A DNA stretch of 64,000 bases from Psychrosphaera saromensis. Lineage in GTDB: Bacteria > Pseudomonadota > Gammaproteobacteria > Enterobacterales > Alteromonadaceae. The stretch lies in NCBI RefSeq assembly GCF_002954545.1, contig NZ_MSCH01000003.1:1266824-1330823 (forward strand), written 5' to 3'. Numbering within the stretch: position 1 is the stretch's first letter; every line of letters begins with the position of its first letter. The position numbers were made by a program, and so were the translations under genes. Below are positions 10,089 through 22,578 of this stretch, piece after piece. Below the pieces are notes generated by a model. It was not told the DNA's origin. It saw only the letters and a program-made list of their open reading frames with translations, and ran no database searches.

Positions 10089-11219
10089 ATGGAAGGTTTA
10101 CAAACGCTTTGGGAATCAACAGCCCTAGCACACTTTGAATTCGGCCAAATCATAATGATGGCGGTTGGGTTACTTTTACTATTTTTAGCAATAGCAAAAG
10201 GCTTTGAACCACTTTTATTATTGCCTATTGGTTTTGGCGCTATTTTAGCGAATATCCCATTAGCCGGTTTTAATGATGAAGGCGGATTGCTTTATTACAT
10301 TTACCACGTAGGTATTGAAACGGGTGTATTCCCATTATTAATATTTATGGGAGTTGGCGCTATGACAGACTTTAGCGCGCTAATTGCAAATCCTAAAATG
10401 TTGTTATTAGGTGCTGCCGCCCAGTTTGGTATTTTTGCGACCTTATTTGGCGCTATCTTGTTAAATCTAATTCCAGGTTTTGATTTTAGCTTACAAGACG
10501 CATCGGCTATTGCCATCATTGGTGGTGCCGACGGGCCCACCGCTATATTCTTAGCATCCAAGCTAGCGCCTGATTTATTAGGTGCTATTGCCGTTGCTGC
10601 ATACTCATACATGGCTTTGGTTCCAATTATTCAACCGCCAATCATGAAAGCGTTAACTACAGTAGATGAACGTAAGATAAAAATGGAGCAACTACGCGTT
10701 GTTAGTAAAAAGGAAAAAATGATCTTTCCTCTTGCTGTACTTTTCTTATCGGCGATGTTATTGCCGGCTGCTGCACCATTAGTGGGGATGTTCTGCTTAG
10801 GTAACTTAATGAAAGAATCTGGTGTGGTTGATAGATTAAGTAACACAGCCCAAAATGAACTCATTAATATTGTTACCATCTTTTTAGGATTAGCCGTTGG
10901 TTCAAAACTAAGTGCAGAGAAGTTTTTAACTCTAGAAACGCTAGGTATTTTAGGTTTAGGAGCTATCGCATTTAGTATCGGTACCGCAGCGGGTGTCTTA
11001 ATGGCTAAATTAATGTCTAAATTTAGTAAACAGCCAATTAATCCATTATTAGGTGCAGCAGGCGTATCTGCGGTTCCAATGGCAGCTCGAGTCGTGAATA
11101 AGGTTGGCCTAGAAGCCAATCCTCATAACTTCTTGTTAATGCACGCAATGGGACCAAATGTAGCAGGGGTTTTAGGCTCAGCTGTAGCAGCAGGTATCTT
11201 GTTAGCTTTAGTTGGTTAA
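10089..11219 (+). CDS. oadB: Oxaloacetate decarboxylase beta subunit, Na+ pump
   Basis: This integral membrane subunit decarboxylates carboxybiotin and exports Na+. The 376-aa product is almost entirely hydrophobic and carries the conserved region [20 protein letters not shown], with the Asp proposed to bind Na+, plus a conserved C-terminal [11 protein letters not shown]. The start is 4 bp after the oadA stop, so it is the last gene of the operon. A marine Na+ pump fits the other Na+-driven carrier in the window (PutP). Confidence 0.96.
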   Translation: MEGLQTLWESTALAHFEFGQIIMMAVGLLLLFLAIAKGFEPLLLLPIGFGAILANIPLAGFNDEGGLLYYIYHVGIETGVFPLLIFMGVGAMTDFSALIANPKMLLLGAAAQFGIFATLFGAILLNLIPGFDFSLQDASAIAIIGGADGPTAIFLASKLAPDLLGAIAVAAYSYMALVPIIQPPIMKALTTVDERKIKMEQLRVVSKKEKMIFPLAVLFLSAMLLPAAAPLVGMFCLGNLMKESGVVDRLSNTAQNELINIVTIFLGLAVGSKLSAEKFLTLETLGILGLGAIAFSIGTAAGVLMAKLMSKFSKQPINPLLGAAGVSAVPMAARVVNKVGLEANPHNFLLMHAMGPNVAGVLGSAVAAGILLALVG

Positions 11220-11232
11220 AGTGTAAGATAAG

Positions 11233-11270
11233 CCAAGTTGGTTAAGTGTTAACTTAGTCAGCTTGGTTTA
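11233..11270 (+). terminator. Hairpin terminator after oadB
   Basis: A 15-bp stem with three G-T wobbles and a gtta loop (11233-11266) is followed by only a short T stretch, so termination may be imperfect. Confidence 0.6.
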
Positions 11271-11312
11271 AAAAATGAGTAATAAAATATCGTAATAAAT
11301 CGATATTCTAGA

Positions 11313-11341
11313 TTGTTGAATTTGTGTGCGTTTGGTATACT
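11313..11341 (+). promoter_or_regulatory. Putative pyrG promoter
   Basis: TTGTTG (11313-11318), 17 bp, and TATACT (11336-11341) lie about 125 bp upstream of pyrG. The long leader could host control by CTP levels, but I see no clear element. Confidence 0.45.
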
Positions 11342-11382
11342 TTCATCCCATCCTGACCACACATCCAAAAACAAATAATTAA

Positions 11383-13098
<1,716 letters not shown>

Positions 13099-13117
13099 AA
13101 CTATAAATAATAAATAA

Positions 13118-13146
13118 AACGCAGCCTTAAGCTGCGTTCTTTTTGA
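13118..13146 (+). terminator. Terminator between pyrG and eno
   Basis: The stem aacgcagc / gctgcgtt with loop cttaa and a T-run ends 14 bp before the eno start. No room is left for an eno promoter after it, so eno must depend on readthrough or on a promoter inside pyrG. Confidence 0.85.
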
Positions 13147-13150
13147 ATAA

Positions 13151-14452
<1,302 letters not shown>

Positions 14453-14460
14453 CTGCTTGC

Positions 14461-14499
14461 CCAATAAAAGGAGTGCAATTTGCACTCCTTTTTTATTGG
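14461..14499. terminator. Terminator after eno
   Basis: ccaataaaaggagtgca pairs with tgcactccttttttattgg, an unusually long, nearly perfect stem with A- and T-runs that could act in both directions. Confidence 0.9.
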
Positions 14500-14530
14500 G
14501 GACTTAATAATATAACGCTATAGTTAATCT

Positions 14531-15181
14531 ATGACTGACTCACGTAACCAACGCTTTTTATGGCAACAAAGAACCGGACAGCAAATATTTGCTGAGCTAT
14601 CTAACGCCTTATATGAAAGAGAGTTAACACGTTTGTCACAAGACAGTGAACTTAACGCTGAGTTATTAAAGAAACGTCTCGGCTCCATGTCTTTTTATAT
14701 AAAAAAAGCCGCAGAGCATATTAGTGAATTATACACACCGTTAGATTTAGACAGCCAAAATGGTTCTTGGATCAGCGCCCAGTCAGTAAAACCTCATTCA
14801 TTAAAAATCCAACAAGATAAAACCGAATCGTTTTATACCGAACACGCAAAAATGGCGCTCGTCATCCCTATTTCTGTAAGTCATTATGGAATAGAACAGA
14901 TCGTGTTAGACACAATTGATGAAATAGACTTAGAAAATGGTCAGGTACATTGTAATGAACATGGCTGGTTTAAATTAAGCGGGCATCAAAACGTAGACTC
15001 TAACATTTACTATAAGCTGTTGTTAAAACCCAACAAAGCAATCATGTCAGCGGCGTGTTGCGGTCATCAATGGTTAAATCAACGCAGAACATCACCAAGA
15101 TTATTATCCCTGCGAGAAATGCTCCTAGCTAGTCGGATCAATTGGCAACATTTTTCTAAATTACTTACCTTAAAAAAATAA
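14531..15181 (+). CDS. Conserved-looking protein of unknown function
   Basis: I do not recognise this 216-aa product. It begins MTDSRNQRFLWQQRTGQQIF and has a helical, charged N-terminal third. A hydrophobic patch follows (MALVIPISVSHYGI), then a CCGH motif near residue 176 and a basic C-terminus. No signal peptide or membrane helix is visible, so it is probably cytoplasmic. It sits alone between the eno terminator and ftsB, with codon use like its neighbours, so it is a real native gene and not recently acquired. Confidence 0.75.
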   Translation: MTDSRNQRFLWQQRTGQQIFAELSNALYERELTRLSQDSELNAELLKKRLGSMSFYIKKAAEHISELYTPLDLDSQNGSWISAQSVKPHSLKIQQDKTESFYTEHAKMALVIPISVSHYGIEQIVLDTIDEIDLENGQVHCNEHGWFKLSGHQNVDSNIYYKLLLKPNKAIMSAACCGHQWLNQRRTSPRLLSLREMLLASRINWQHFSKLLTLKK

Positions 15182-15264
15182 CCACTAAAACCGTATCTAT
15201 ACCTTTCAATCTGGCTGTATCCTTTGCATAATACAGAATCGAATCAGTTAAAAGTGATAACTCT

Positions 15265-15552
15265 GTGCGAATTGTTAATTTTATTTTAATCGTAGTATTT
15301 TTATTAATCCAATACCGTTTCTGGTTTGGACATAACGGCCTGCAATTTTATAGCGCTAATCGTACGGAAGTAACCAAACTTAAGTCTGGTAATGACGAAT
15401 TATTAAAACGTAATGAGTTGTTAGACGCGGACGTAAAAGATCTAAAAGTGGGTCTTGAAGGTATAGAAGAAAGAGCAAGGAACGAACTCGGTATGATCCG
15501 AGAAAACGAAACTTTCTTTCGTTTAGTGCCTAGCAACAAAGAGAAAAAATAA
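15265..15552 (+). CDS. ftsB: Cell division protein FtsB
   Basis: This is the divisome subunit that pairs with FtsL and FtsQ in the inner membrane. The 95-aa product has an N-terminal transmembrane helix (residues about 3-20). A periplasmic coiled coil is rich in Lys/Glu/Leu (LKSGNDELLKRNELLDADVKD), followed by the conserved ARNELGMIRENETFF segment. The start is GTG at 15265. It abuts ispD with no gap, the standard ftsB-ispD-ispF order. Confidence 0.95.
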   Translation: MRIVNFILIVVFLLIQYRFWFGHNGLQFYSANRTEVTKLKSGNDELLKRNELLDADVKDLKVGLEGIEERARNELGMIRENETFFRLVPSNKEKK

Positions 15553-16272
15553 ATGGCGTTGGCCCAAACTTTCTCAGTCGTTATTCCCGCATCTGGAATT
15601 GGTAAACGCATGCAAGCCAATATGGCAAAGCAATATTTACCATTAATGAATAAAACCGTCCTTGAACATACCATCCATTGTTTTTTAGATATGCCACAGG
15701 TTGACGAAGTCGTGGTCGCAATCGCAGAACATGACGAACAGTTCGCAACGTTAGAACTAGCCAAACACCCTAAAATCCATACGGTATTAGGTGGTAAAGA
15801 ACGCGCTAATTCAGTGTTTAATGCGTTGGATTATTTACGTAATAAAAATGGTTCATGGGTTATGGTGCACGACGCAGCAAGGCCATGTTTAGAGCAAAAA
15901 GATATTCTGAATTTAGCCCGCGAATGTTTTACTAATAATCATGCGGGCATTTTAGCAACTCAAGTACGAGACACCATGAAGCGTACAATTAGCAATTCAA
16001 ATTTAATAAACAAAACAGAAGACCGTGAAAACTTATGGCATGCCTTAACACCGCAGTGCTGTGATGTTAAGCAATTGCATAAAGCACTTTCAGAACAAAT
16101 CTCGAGTGACGGTGTAATTAATCCGGCGATTACCGATGAGGCATCAGCATTAGAATTAGCTGGTTTTCCCGTTGCAATCGTTGCAGGCAGTGGCAAAAAT
16201 ATTAAAATTACCCAGCCCGAAGATCTTGAGTTAGCTGAGTATTATATAAAGAGTAAAATTAATGAGTTTTAA
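15553..16272 (+). CDS. ispD: 2-C-methyl-D-erythritol 4-phosphate cytidylyltransferase
   Basis: This is the third enzyme of the MEP isoprenoid pathway, coupling MEP to CTP. The nucleotide-binding N-terminus is [21 protein letters not shown], and the conserved VHDAARPC motif is present. The 239-aa length is typical. Its end overlaps the ispF start by 11 bp, so translation is probably coupled. Confidence 0.97.
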   Translation: MALAQTFSVVIPASGIGKRMQANMAKQYLPLMNKTVLEHTIHCFLDMPQVDEVVVAIAEHDEQFATLELAKHPKIHTVLGGKERANSVFNALDYLRNKNGSWVMVHDAARPCLEQKDILNLARECFTNNHAGILATQVRDTMKRTISNSNLINKTEDRENLWHALTPQCCDVKQLHKALSEQISSDGVINPAITDEASALELAGFPVAIVAGSGKNIKITQPEDLELAEYYIKSKINEF

Positions 16273-16741
16273 AATCGGTTTTGGTTACGACGTTCACAAA
16301 TTTGGCGAAGAAGGCCCAATAACATTAGCGGGCGTGAAAGTGCCTTATACCCAAGGTTTTATCGCGCACTCAGATGGTGATGTGGCAATCCATGCTTTAT
16401 GCGACGCCATATTAGGTGCACTTGCACTGGGCGATATAGGTAAGCATTTTCCTGATACATCGGATCAATACGAAAATATAGACAGCCGCATATTGCTACG
16501 TCATGTAGTTAACCTAGCGCAGCAACATGGTTTTAAGCTTGGTAACTGTGATTTAACCATAGTGGCACAAGCTCCAAAAATGGCTCCTCATATTGAACTA
16601 ATGAGAAGTACATTAGCCGAAGATTTAAACGCAGAATTAGGCCAAGTTTCAGTAAAAGCCACCACCACTGAGAAACTTGGATTTGAAGGCCGAAAAGAAG
16701 GGATCTCTGTGCATGCAGTTGTCTTAATGGAATCAGTATAA
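16262..16741 (+). CDS. ispF: 2-C-methyl-D-erythritol 2,4-cyclodiphosphate synthase
   Basis: It cyclises CDP-ME 2-phosphate in the MEP pathway. It shows the metal-binding GYDVHKF near the N-terminus, the [18 protein letters not shown] motif and the C-terminal [16 protein letters not shown] signature. The 159-aa length is standard. It overlaps ispD upstream and shares one base with truD downstream. Confidence 0.98.
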   Translation: MSFKIGFGYDVHKFGEEGPITLAGVKVPYTQGFIAHSDGDVAIHALCDAILGALALGDIGKHFPDTSDQYENIDSRILLRHVVNLAQQHGFKLGNCDLTIVAQAPKMAPHIELMRSTLAEDLNAELGQVSVKATTTEKLGFEGRKEGISVHAVVLMESV

Positions 16742-17859
16742 TGACAGAGCAAACTTCACCGACAGCAGTATCTAAAGAAGAAACAACATCTTTACCAAGT
16801 GAGCAAACAAAAACGCCCGCTGAATTTTTCAAAGATTGGTCCTTTGAACATTGGGCCTATTTACATGGCAAACCAAAAGCCAGCGCTAAATTTAAAACCA
16901 TTCCTGAAGATTTTGTTGTCACCGAAAATTTAGGTTTTGAATTAACCGGTAGTGGCGAAAACGTATTTTTATTAATAGAAAAAACAGAGCTTAATACACA
17001 CCAAGTATGTGAATATTTAGCTAAGTTTTTTGGTCGCCGTTTACGAGATATAGGTTATGCCGGACTAAAAGATAAACAGTCGATATCGCGTCAATGGTTC
17101 TCAATACAAATGAACATAACTCAAAACATTGACCTTACTAAACTTGGTACTGAGAATATTCGTTTGATTGAGCATTCTCGCCATATTAAAAAGTTAAAAA
17201 TAGGTGCGTTAAAGTCTAATCACTTCGACATCCTTTTGAAGGATATAACCGATGTTATCGACACAATTGGCCGTTTAGAACAAATTAAAACGCAAGGTGT
17301 CCCTAATTACTTTGGTCTGCAACGATTTGGCTTTAAAGGTAATAACCTGAACTGGGCTGACAGAATGTCGGCTGGTGAAGATATTAAGAACCGAAAGATC
17401 AAAGGCTTTGCCTTATCAGCTAGCCGTTCTTATATCTTCAATGAAGTGGTCAATGAACGTTTAAAACAAAAGCTTTTTGATAAAGCGCTGAACGGTGATG
17501 TGTTTATTCTAACTGGCTCCAACTCGTATTTCAGCCAAGATGTTGATGATAAAATCACTCAACGTTTACAAGAAAATGATATTCAGGTTTCAGCTCCTTT
17601 ATTTGGTAAAGGTGAATTTGAAACCAAAGGGCAAGTGTTAGAGCTAGAAACTCAAGTGGCAGGTCAACATGCAAACTGGCAGAAAATGTTAGTGGACAAT
17701 GGACTAAAACAAGAAAGACGCAGCATCTTATTAAACCCTGATAATTTAACTTGGTTGGTAAAGGGCAATGATCTGCTAGTAAGTTTTGACTTACCTACAG
17801 GCTGCTTTGCCACTTCCATTTTACGTGAATGTGTTGATTTTATTCAGGAGTATTCATGA
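16741..17859 (+). CDS. truD: tRNA pseudouridine(13) synthase TruD
   Basis: It makes pseudouridine 13 in tRNA-Glu. Visible motifs include FKTIPEDFVV, the catalytic-Asp region GYAGLKDKQSIS, and NYFGLQRFG. At 372 aa it is slightly longer than E. coli TruD (about 349) because of an N-terminal extension rich in Ser, Thr and Glu. It overlaps the stop of ispF and, by ATGA, the start of surE. Confidence 0.95.
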   Translation: MTEQTSPTAVSKEETTSLPSEQTKTPAEFFKDWSFEHWAYLHGKPKASAKFKTIPEDFVVTENLGFELTGSGENVFLLIEKTELNTHQVCEYLAKFFGRRLRDIGYAGLKDKQSISRQWFSIQMNITQNIDLTKLGTENIRLIEHSRHIKKLKIGALKSNHFDILLKDITDVIDTIGRLEQIKTQGVPNYFGLQRFGFKGNNLNWADRMSAGEDIKNRKIKGFALSASRSYIFNEVVNERLKQKLFDKALNGDVFILTGSNSYFSQDVDDKITQRLQENDIQVSAPLFGKGEFETKGQVLELETQVAGQHANWQKMLVDNGLKQERRSILLNPDNLTWLVKGNDLLVSFDLPTGCFATSILRECVDFIQEYS

Positions 17860-18611
17860 ATATATTAGTCAGCAATGACGATGGTGTTTTTGCTCCTGGT
17901 TTAGATGCTTTATACCAAGAGCTATCTAAATTAGGCAAAGTTACCGTTGTTGCTCCTGATAGAAACCACAGTGGCGCAAGTAGCTCACTGACGTTAATTA
18001 ATCCATTAAGAGTACAGCAACACGCCAACGGTTTTTATAGTGTAAATGGTACACCAACCGACTGTGTGCATTTAGCCATTAGCCAGTTAATGGATGAGGC
18101 GCCAGATATTGTAGTCGCTGGCGTAAATCATGGCGCTAATTTAGGTGATGATACTTTTTATAGTGGCACCGTTGCCGCAGCAGCGGAAGGTCGTCATTTA
18201 GGCTTACCAGCCGTTGCTATGTCATTAGCCAGTCATGATGATGCAAACCTAGTTTGTGCTGCTAAGGTAGCAAAGCAAGTGGTGGAAAATTTAATAGCTC
18301 ATCCAATACCGTCGGATCAAATATTAAATGTAAATGTTCCAGACGTTAGTTTTGAGCAACTCCAAGGTTTTAAAGTTACGCGTTTAGGCTCTCGTCATAA
18401 AGCAGAATTAATGCAAAAACAGCAAGATCCTTGGGGACGAGATATTTATTGGTATGGCAAATTAGGGCAAGAACTTGATGCAACGCAAGGGACTGACTTT
18501 CATGCAATTAATAACAATAAAGTGTCAATAACGCCATTAAAGATAGATATGACTGCATTTGAAAGTATAGAAAATGTGTCGGATTGGGCAGAAAAGTTGA
18601 AAAGTAATTAG
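17856..18611 (+). CDS. surE: 5'/3'-nucleotidase SurE
   Basis: This metal-dependent survival phosphatase acts on nucleoside monophosphates and short polyphosphates. The N-terminal motif ILVSNDDGVFAPG supplies the metal-binding Asp pair; PDRNHSGASSSLT and SGTVAAA are also typical. The 251-aa length is normal. It is translationally coupled to truD and followed by pcm, the classic stationary-phase survival order leading to rpoS. Confidence 0.97.
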   Translation: MNILVSNDDGVFAPGLDALYQELSKLGKVTVVAPDRNHSGASSSLTLINPLRVQQHANGFYSVNGTPTDCVHLAISQLMDEAPDIVVAGVNHGANLGDDTFYSGTVAAAAEGRHLGLPAVAMSLASHDDANLVCAAKVAKQVVENLIAHPIPSDQILNVNVPDVSFEQLQGFKVTRLGSRHKAELMQKQQDPWGRDIYWYGKLGQELDATQGTDFHAINNNKVSITPLKIDMTAFESIENVSDWAEKLKSN

Positions 18612-18612
18612 T

Positions 18613-19248
18613 ATGAATCAATTTGCAAACAGTGGTGACAAATTAGCGCAACAACTTAAGTCGTTGGGCATTAGCAATCAAAAAGTATTAGACGCTATTT
18701 CTAGCGTGCCGAGACATTTATTTGTTGATCAAATATTGGCGCATAAAGCTTATGAAAATACAGCTTTACCAATAGGCCAAGGGCAAACTATTTCACAGCC
18801 TTATATTGTTGGCAAGATGACACAAATGTTAGTTGAGCATGGTGTAACTACAGACGTATTAGAAATTGGCACAGGCTCTGGTTACCAAGCTGCTATTCTT
18901 GGTCGTGTATTTGACAAAGTCAGCTCAGTGGAACGTATACGCCAGTTACAATTTAATGCTAAGCGTAAACTACAACAGTTGGATATTTACAACGTACAAA
19001 TGAAACACGGTGATGGTTGGCAAGGTTGGCATTCTAAAGCACCATTTCAAGCTATTATCGTGACAGCGGCACCAACTTCAATACCAGAGCAGCTAAAGCT
19101 ACAGTTAGCAGATGGTGGATTAATGGTATTGCCTGTTGGTGGTGAAACACAGACCTTAGTTACGGTAGTTCGCCAAGGCGATGACTTTATTGAAAAGCAC
19201 TGGGAGTCGGTTAAATTCGTACCTCTAGTATCTGGAGATACCTTGTAA
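18613..19248 (+). CDS. pcm: Protein-L-isoaspartate O-methyltransferase
   Basis: It repairs isoaspartyl residues in aged proteins using SAM. The SAM-binding motif VLEIGTGSGYQAAIL and the upstream region GQGQTISQPYIVGKMTQ are clear. The 211-aa length matches the family. It lies 1 bp after surE and shares a base with the next gene. Confidence 0.97.
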   Translation: MNQFANSGDKLAQQLKSLGISNQKVLDAISSVPRHLFVDQILAHKAYENTALPIGQGQTISQPYIVGKMTQMLVEHGVTTDVLEIGTGSGYQAAILGRVFDKVSSVERIRQLQFNAKRKLQQLDIYNVQMKHGDGWQGWHSKAPFQAIIVTAAPTSIPEQLKLQLADGGLMVLPVGGETQTLVTVVRQGDDFIEKHWESVKFVPLVSGDTL

Positions 19249-19832
19249 TGAAAATATTTACTTCCTTATACGATGCTTGTCTACGTTGGGCTAAACATAA
19301 GTACGCCAGTGTTTACCTTGCTGTGCTGACATTTTCTGAGTCAATATTTTTCCCAATACCGCCAGATGTTATGTTGGCGCCTATGGTATTAGCTCGACCA
19401 CATAAAGCGTGGTGGTTAGCCAGTTTAACCAGTATTAGTTCAATATTAGGTGGCGTAGTTGGTTACTTATTAGGGGCATATTTATATGAGCCGGTTGTAT
19501 TGCCATTTATAGAACTGATGGGATATCAGGCTAAGTTTGCAACAATTACCCAGTACTTTGTTGATTATGGTGTTTGGATTGTGTTTTTAGCAGGTTTTAC
19601 ACCAATTCCATTTAAAATTTTTACAGTCAGTGCCGGCATGTTGTCGATGGCATTTTTACCTTTTCTGTTCGCATCAGCCGTTGGTCGTTCAATGCGATTC
19701 TTCCTAGTTGCTGGAATTTTGTATTGGGGCGGTGAAAAGATGGAACACAAAATACGTCAGTACGTAGATATAATTGGTTGGGTTGTTATCGCCTTAATTG
19801 TACTTTTGATCGGATATAAACAAGTTAGTTAA
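19248..19832 (+). CDS. yqaA: YqaA/DedA-family inner-membrane protein
   Basis: This 194-aa polytopic protein of the SNARE-associated/DedA superfamily has members linked to membrane lipid flipping and envelope homeostasis. The conserved FSESIFFPIPPDVMLAPM segment, the re-entrant-type FTPIPFKIFTVSAG segment and four to five hydrophobic stretches are visible. It is inserted between pcm and nlpD, a position seen in other Alteromonadales and Vibrionales. The exact substrate is unknown. Confidence 0.8.
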   Translation: MKIFTSLYDACLRWAKHKYASVYLAVLTFSESIFFPIPPDVMLAPMVLARPHKAWWLASLTSISSILGGVVGYLLGAYLYEPVVLPFIELMGYQAKFATITQYFVDYGVWIVFLAGFTPIPFKIFTVSAGMLSMAFLPFLFASAVGRSMRFFLVAGILYWGGEKMEHKIRQYVDIIGWVVIALIVLLIGYKQVS

Positions 19833-19835
19833 CGT

Positions 19836-20666
19836 ATGAAATATTATTTAGTTGTCATCATTATTTTTGTATTTTTATTGTCTGGGTGTAACTCACGAAA
19901 ATCCCCTGCACCTATTGTACAAATAAATAATGCCATTGCTGTCTACGATGATTCAGATAAAGGAACATTAACCAGTTCTGAATATAAAGTGCAACCTGGA
20001 GAGACGTTATATGCCATCGCATGGCAAGCGGGGATAGACTTCCGCCGTCTTGCTAGACTAAATAATATACCTGAACCGTACCAAATATTCCCTGGCCAAG
20101 TTATTTCCTTACAGGCCAGTAAAGACAAAGTCTCAGGCGATAATGATGCTAAAAAACAGGTAGTTACCAATGTAGTAACAAATACAATAAATAATAAAAA
20201 AACTATTGCAAATGAAAATTCAGTGAGTTACGGTAAAAAACAGCAAGGTCAGAAACAAATAATAATTAAACAAAAAGACCTTTTTCCTTCGAAGGTGCGC
20301 AAGTGGCGTTACCCGAGTCAAGGAAACATAATCGAACAGTACTCAACCAAGAAAAATGGTAATAAGGGTCTCGATTTTGGTGGTAAGGCGGGTGATCCAA
20401 TTATTGCTGCAGCAGACGGCAAAGTGGTTTACTCTGGTAGTGCGCTTAGAGGTTACGGAAATTTAGTTATTGTTAAACACAATGACGATTATTTGAGTGC
20501 TTATGCCCATAACCGGTCTATTAATGTCAAAGAACAGGACTGGGTTAAGGCTGGGCAAGTAATTGCAGAGATGGGTGATTCTGGTACGGATTCAGTGAAG
20601 TTACACTTCGAGATCCGGCATCGTGGTCGTTCAGTAAATCCTCTCAAATACTTACCTAGGAGATAA
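19836..20666 (+). CDS. nlpD: Murein hydrolase activator NlpD
   Basis: This outer-membrane lipoprotein activates septal amidases (AmiC in E. coli). It has a lipobox (LLSGC, Cys near residue 18), a LysM domain (residues about 52-95, YKVQPGETLYAIAW), a basic, low-complexity linker, and a C-terminal M23/LytM domain (LDFGGKAGDPIIAAADGKVVY, HFEIRHRGRSVNPLKYL). The degenerate M23 site suggests an activator and not an enzyme, as in the family. In related species a major rpoS promoter lies inside nlpD. Confidence 0.95.
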   Translation: MKYYLVVIIIFVFLLSGCNSRKSPAPIVQINNAIAVYDDSDKGTLTSSEYKVQPGETLYAIAWQAGIDFRRLARLNNIPEPYQIFPGQVISLQASKDKVSGDNDAKKQVVTNVVTNTINNKKTIANENSVSYGKKQQGQKQIIIKQKDLFPSKVRKWRYPSQGNIIEQYSTKKNGNKGLDFGGKAGDPIIAAADGKVVYSGSALRGYGNLVIVKHNDDYLSAYAHNRSINVKEQDWVKAGQVIAEMGDSGTDSVKLHFEIRHRGRSVNPLKYLPRR

Positions 20667-20729
20667 GGACTCATCGTTAAACTAAGTGAACTATTAAGCA
20701 AGCCTTAATAGCTCCTAAAGGAGTTACAC

Positions 20730-21734
20730 ATGAGTCAAGACATAATTGTAGAGATCACACTAGATGCTGAAGATATTGATAATGAAATCAATGCTGCAGT
20801 TGAAAAAGAAATCGTAAAAGCCTCAAAAAAGAAAGCCAAGCCGGCATCTTCTGTTGCTAAATCTGAAGCTATTGCTAGCGCAGAGCAACCAAAAAGCCTA
20901 GATGCAACTCAAATTTACTTAAGTGAAATCGGATTCTCTCCACTGCTTTCAGCAGAAGAAGAAGTATTCTTTTCGCGCAAATCATTAAAAGGCTGTGAAG
21001 CTTCTCGTAAGAGAATGATTGAAAGTAATTTACGTTTGGTTGTCAAAATAGCCCGTCGTTATAATAATCGTGGATTAGCTTTATTAGACTTAATCGAAGA
21101 AGGAAACCTAGGTTTAATTCGTGCGGTTGAGAAGTTCGATCCAGAACGTGGCTTTAGATTTTCTACTTATGCAACATGGTGGATACGTCAAACAATTGAA
21201 CGTGCCATTATGAATCAGACTCGCACAATCCGTTTACCAATTCATGTAGTAAAAGAACTTAATGTTTATTTACGTACCGCACGTGAACTAGCTCAAATAT
21301 TAGATCATGAACCAACGGCAGAAGACATAGCTGCAAAGCTAGACAAGCCAGTTGAAGACGTGTCTAAGATGTTACGTCTTAATGAAAAAATTAGCTCAGT
21401 AGATACACCAATCGGTGGCGACTCAGACAAAGTATTACTAGACATTATTGCTGATAATGTTGGTAAAAGTCCTGAGAAAAAAATCACTGACGACGACATT
21501 AGTAGCAATATCGTTCATTGGTTAGAGCAACTTAACCCTAAACAAAGAGAAGTGTTGGCGCGTAGATTCGGCCTACTAGGTTATGAACCTTCTACTCTAG
21601 AAAATGTGGGAGCTGAAATAGGCTTAACTCGTGAACGAGTTCGTCAAATCCAAGTTGAATCTCTACGTCGACTAAAAGACATGGCAACACAAGAAGGCCT
21701 AAGCATGGCTTCTTTATTTGCTGTAGAAGCCTAG
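20730..21734 (+). CDS. rpoS: RNA polymerase sigma factor RpoS
   Basis: This is the stationary-phase and general-stress sigma factor. The 334-aa product has the region 2 core ([40 protein letters not shown]), an [18 protein letters not shown] segment, region 3, and the region 4 HTH ([21 protein letters not shown]). The N-terminus carries a Lys/Ala-rich stretch after an acidic start. It has an AAAGGAG site 63 bp after nlpD. The surE-pcm-nlpD-rpoS order makes the assignment firm. Confidence 0.97.
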   Translation: MSQDIIVEITLDAEDIDNEINAAVEKEIVKASKKKAKPASSVAKSEAIASAEQPKSLDATQIYLSEIGFSPLLSAEEEVFFSRKSLKGCEASRKRMIESNLRLVVKIARRYNNRGLALLDLIEEGNLGLIRAVEKFDPERGFRFSTYATWWIRQTIERAIMNQTRTIRLPIHVVKELNVYLRTARELAQILDHEPTAEDIAAKLDKPVEDVSKMLRLNEKISSVDTPIGGDSDKVLLDIIADNVGKSPEKKITDDDISSNIVHWLEQLNPKQREVLARRFGLLGYEPSTLENVGAEIGLTRERVRQIQVESLRRLKDMATQEGLSMASLFAVEA

Positions 21735-21770
21735 TTAACTAATAGTCAATAAAGTATCCCAACCTTACGA

Positions 21771-21794
21771 AGCCCGCGTTTAGCGGGTTTTTTA
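21771..21794 (+). terminator. Intrinsic terminator of rpoS
   Basis: The stem agcccgc / gcgggtt with loop gttta is followed by a T-run. Confidence 0.88.
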
Positions 21795-21809
21795 TTGATT
21801 GGAAAAGCA

Positions 21810-21890
21810 GCTTTAGGGTTTGAAGGCTTGAGGGCTATAAGGCTGTAAGAATGGCTGCGCCACAAGCTTTAAGCTGTAAGTTAAAAGCAA
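21810..21890. repeat. Degenerate heptad-like simple repeat
   Basis: The sequence repeats variants of gctgtaag, gcttgagg and gctttaag. The same kind of short degenerate repeat occurs at 28590-28640 and 42300-42330. Confidence 0.5.
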
Positions 21891-21926
21891 ATTATAAGAG
21901 CTCTGATTTTATATTTGGCATAAACC

Positions 21927-22382
21927 TTACTTTTTATTAATCTTCGCTGAAAAATACTCAAAGTCTTGGCCTTCTTTTGATTGAAAACAAGAGCCTGATC
22001 TTTTGATTAATCCTGCCATATTAACTTCCCCCGTTTTCATAATTTGAAACGCTGTGTATTCTGAGAAGCAGGTTTCTAGTTCTGTATGATTATTTTCAAC
22101 AAAGACGATATAACCTCCATTTATAAATTTAGTATTTACAATTGAAGTATGAGGGTGGGTGACTATCCGACACTTTTTAACAGCATTCACAGAAGTGTGA
22201 AAAGGACTCTGTACCGAGCTCTTGCCAGATTTATTTGTAATATGTATGTTACAGCTCTCATCTAAGTTAATAGCAGTGTCAAACACTGAGAAGCTATCTG
22301 ATGTACTTGCGCTCACATAGCCAGATAAACTGATAAAAACAAAAATGCTTATTAATTTAATAGCTTTAATTTTCAAGATCAC
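21927..22382 (-). CDS. Secreted protein of unknown function
   Basis: I do not recognise this 151-aa product. It has a signal peptide (ISIFVFISLSGYVSA) and a mature part with four to five Cys residues (ESCNIHI, KKCRIV, LETCFSE, SGSCFQS), so disulfides are likely in the periplasm or outside. The start is uncertain: GTG 22382 and TTG 22376 both follow AGGA. It converges on rpoS and is read alone, with no operon partner. Confidence 0.65.
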   Translation of the reverse strand: MILKIKAIKLISIFVFISLSGYVSASTSDSFSVFDTAINLDESCNIHITNKSGKSSVQSPFHTSVNAVKKCRIVTHPHTSIVNTKFINGGYIVFVENNHTELETCFSEYTAFQIMKTGEVNMAGLIKRSGSCFQSKEGQDFEYFSAKINKK

Positions 22383-22469
22383 TAATTCCTAAAGTCATAT
22401 TGTTAACACCTAAATCATATCTTTATATGGTTTTAATATCCCAACAATCAGAGTGCACTACAAGCAATA

Positions 22470-22511
22470 AAAAAAGCCGATGACATGTTAAGTGTCATCG
22501 GCTTTTTTAGT
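22470..22511 (-). terminator. Terminator of putP
   Basis: A perfect stem of about 15 bp (aaaaagccgatgaca / tgtcatcggcttttt) has A- and T-runs on its two sides. It lies downstream of putP and could also insulate the neighbouring gene. Confidence 0.85.
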
Positions 22512-22578
22512 ATTAGCTCACGGTTAATTACATGCTTGTTTAATTCACCGTATTTTTAGAATATGGCTAGAGCAGAGT

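Noticed and set aside
10631..11119. Minus-strand ORF (162 codons) opposite oadB
   Set aside because: Shadow of a hydrophobic coding sequence, no ribosome-binding site or family features.
16533..16832. Minus-strand ORF opposite ispF and truD
   Set aside because: It is fully inside two certain genes and lacks start signals.
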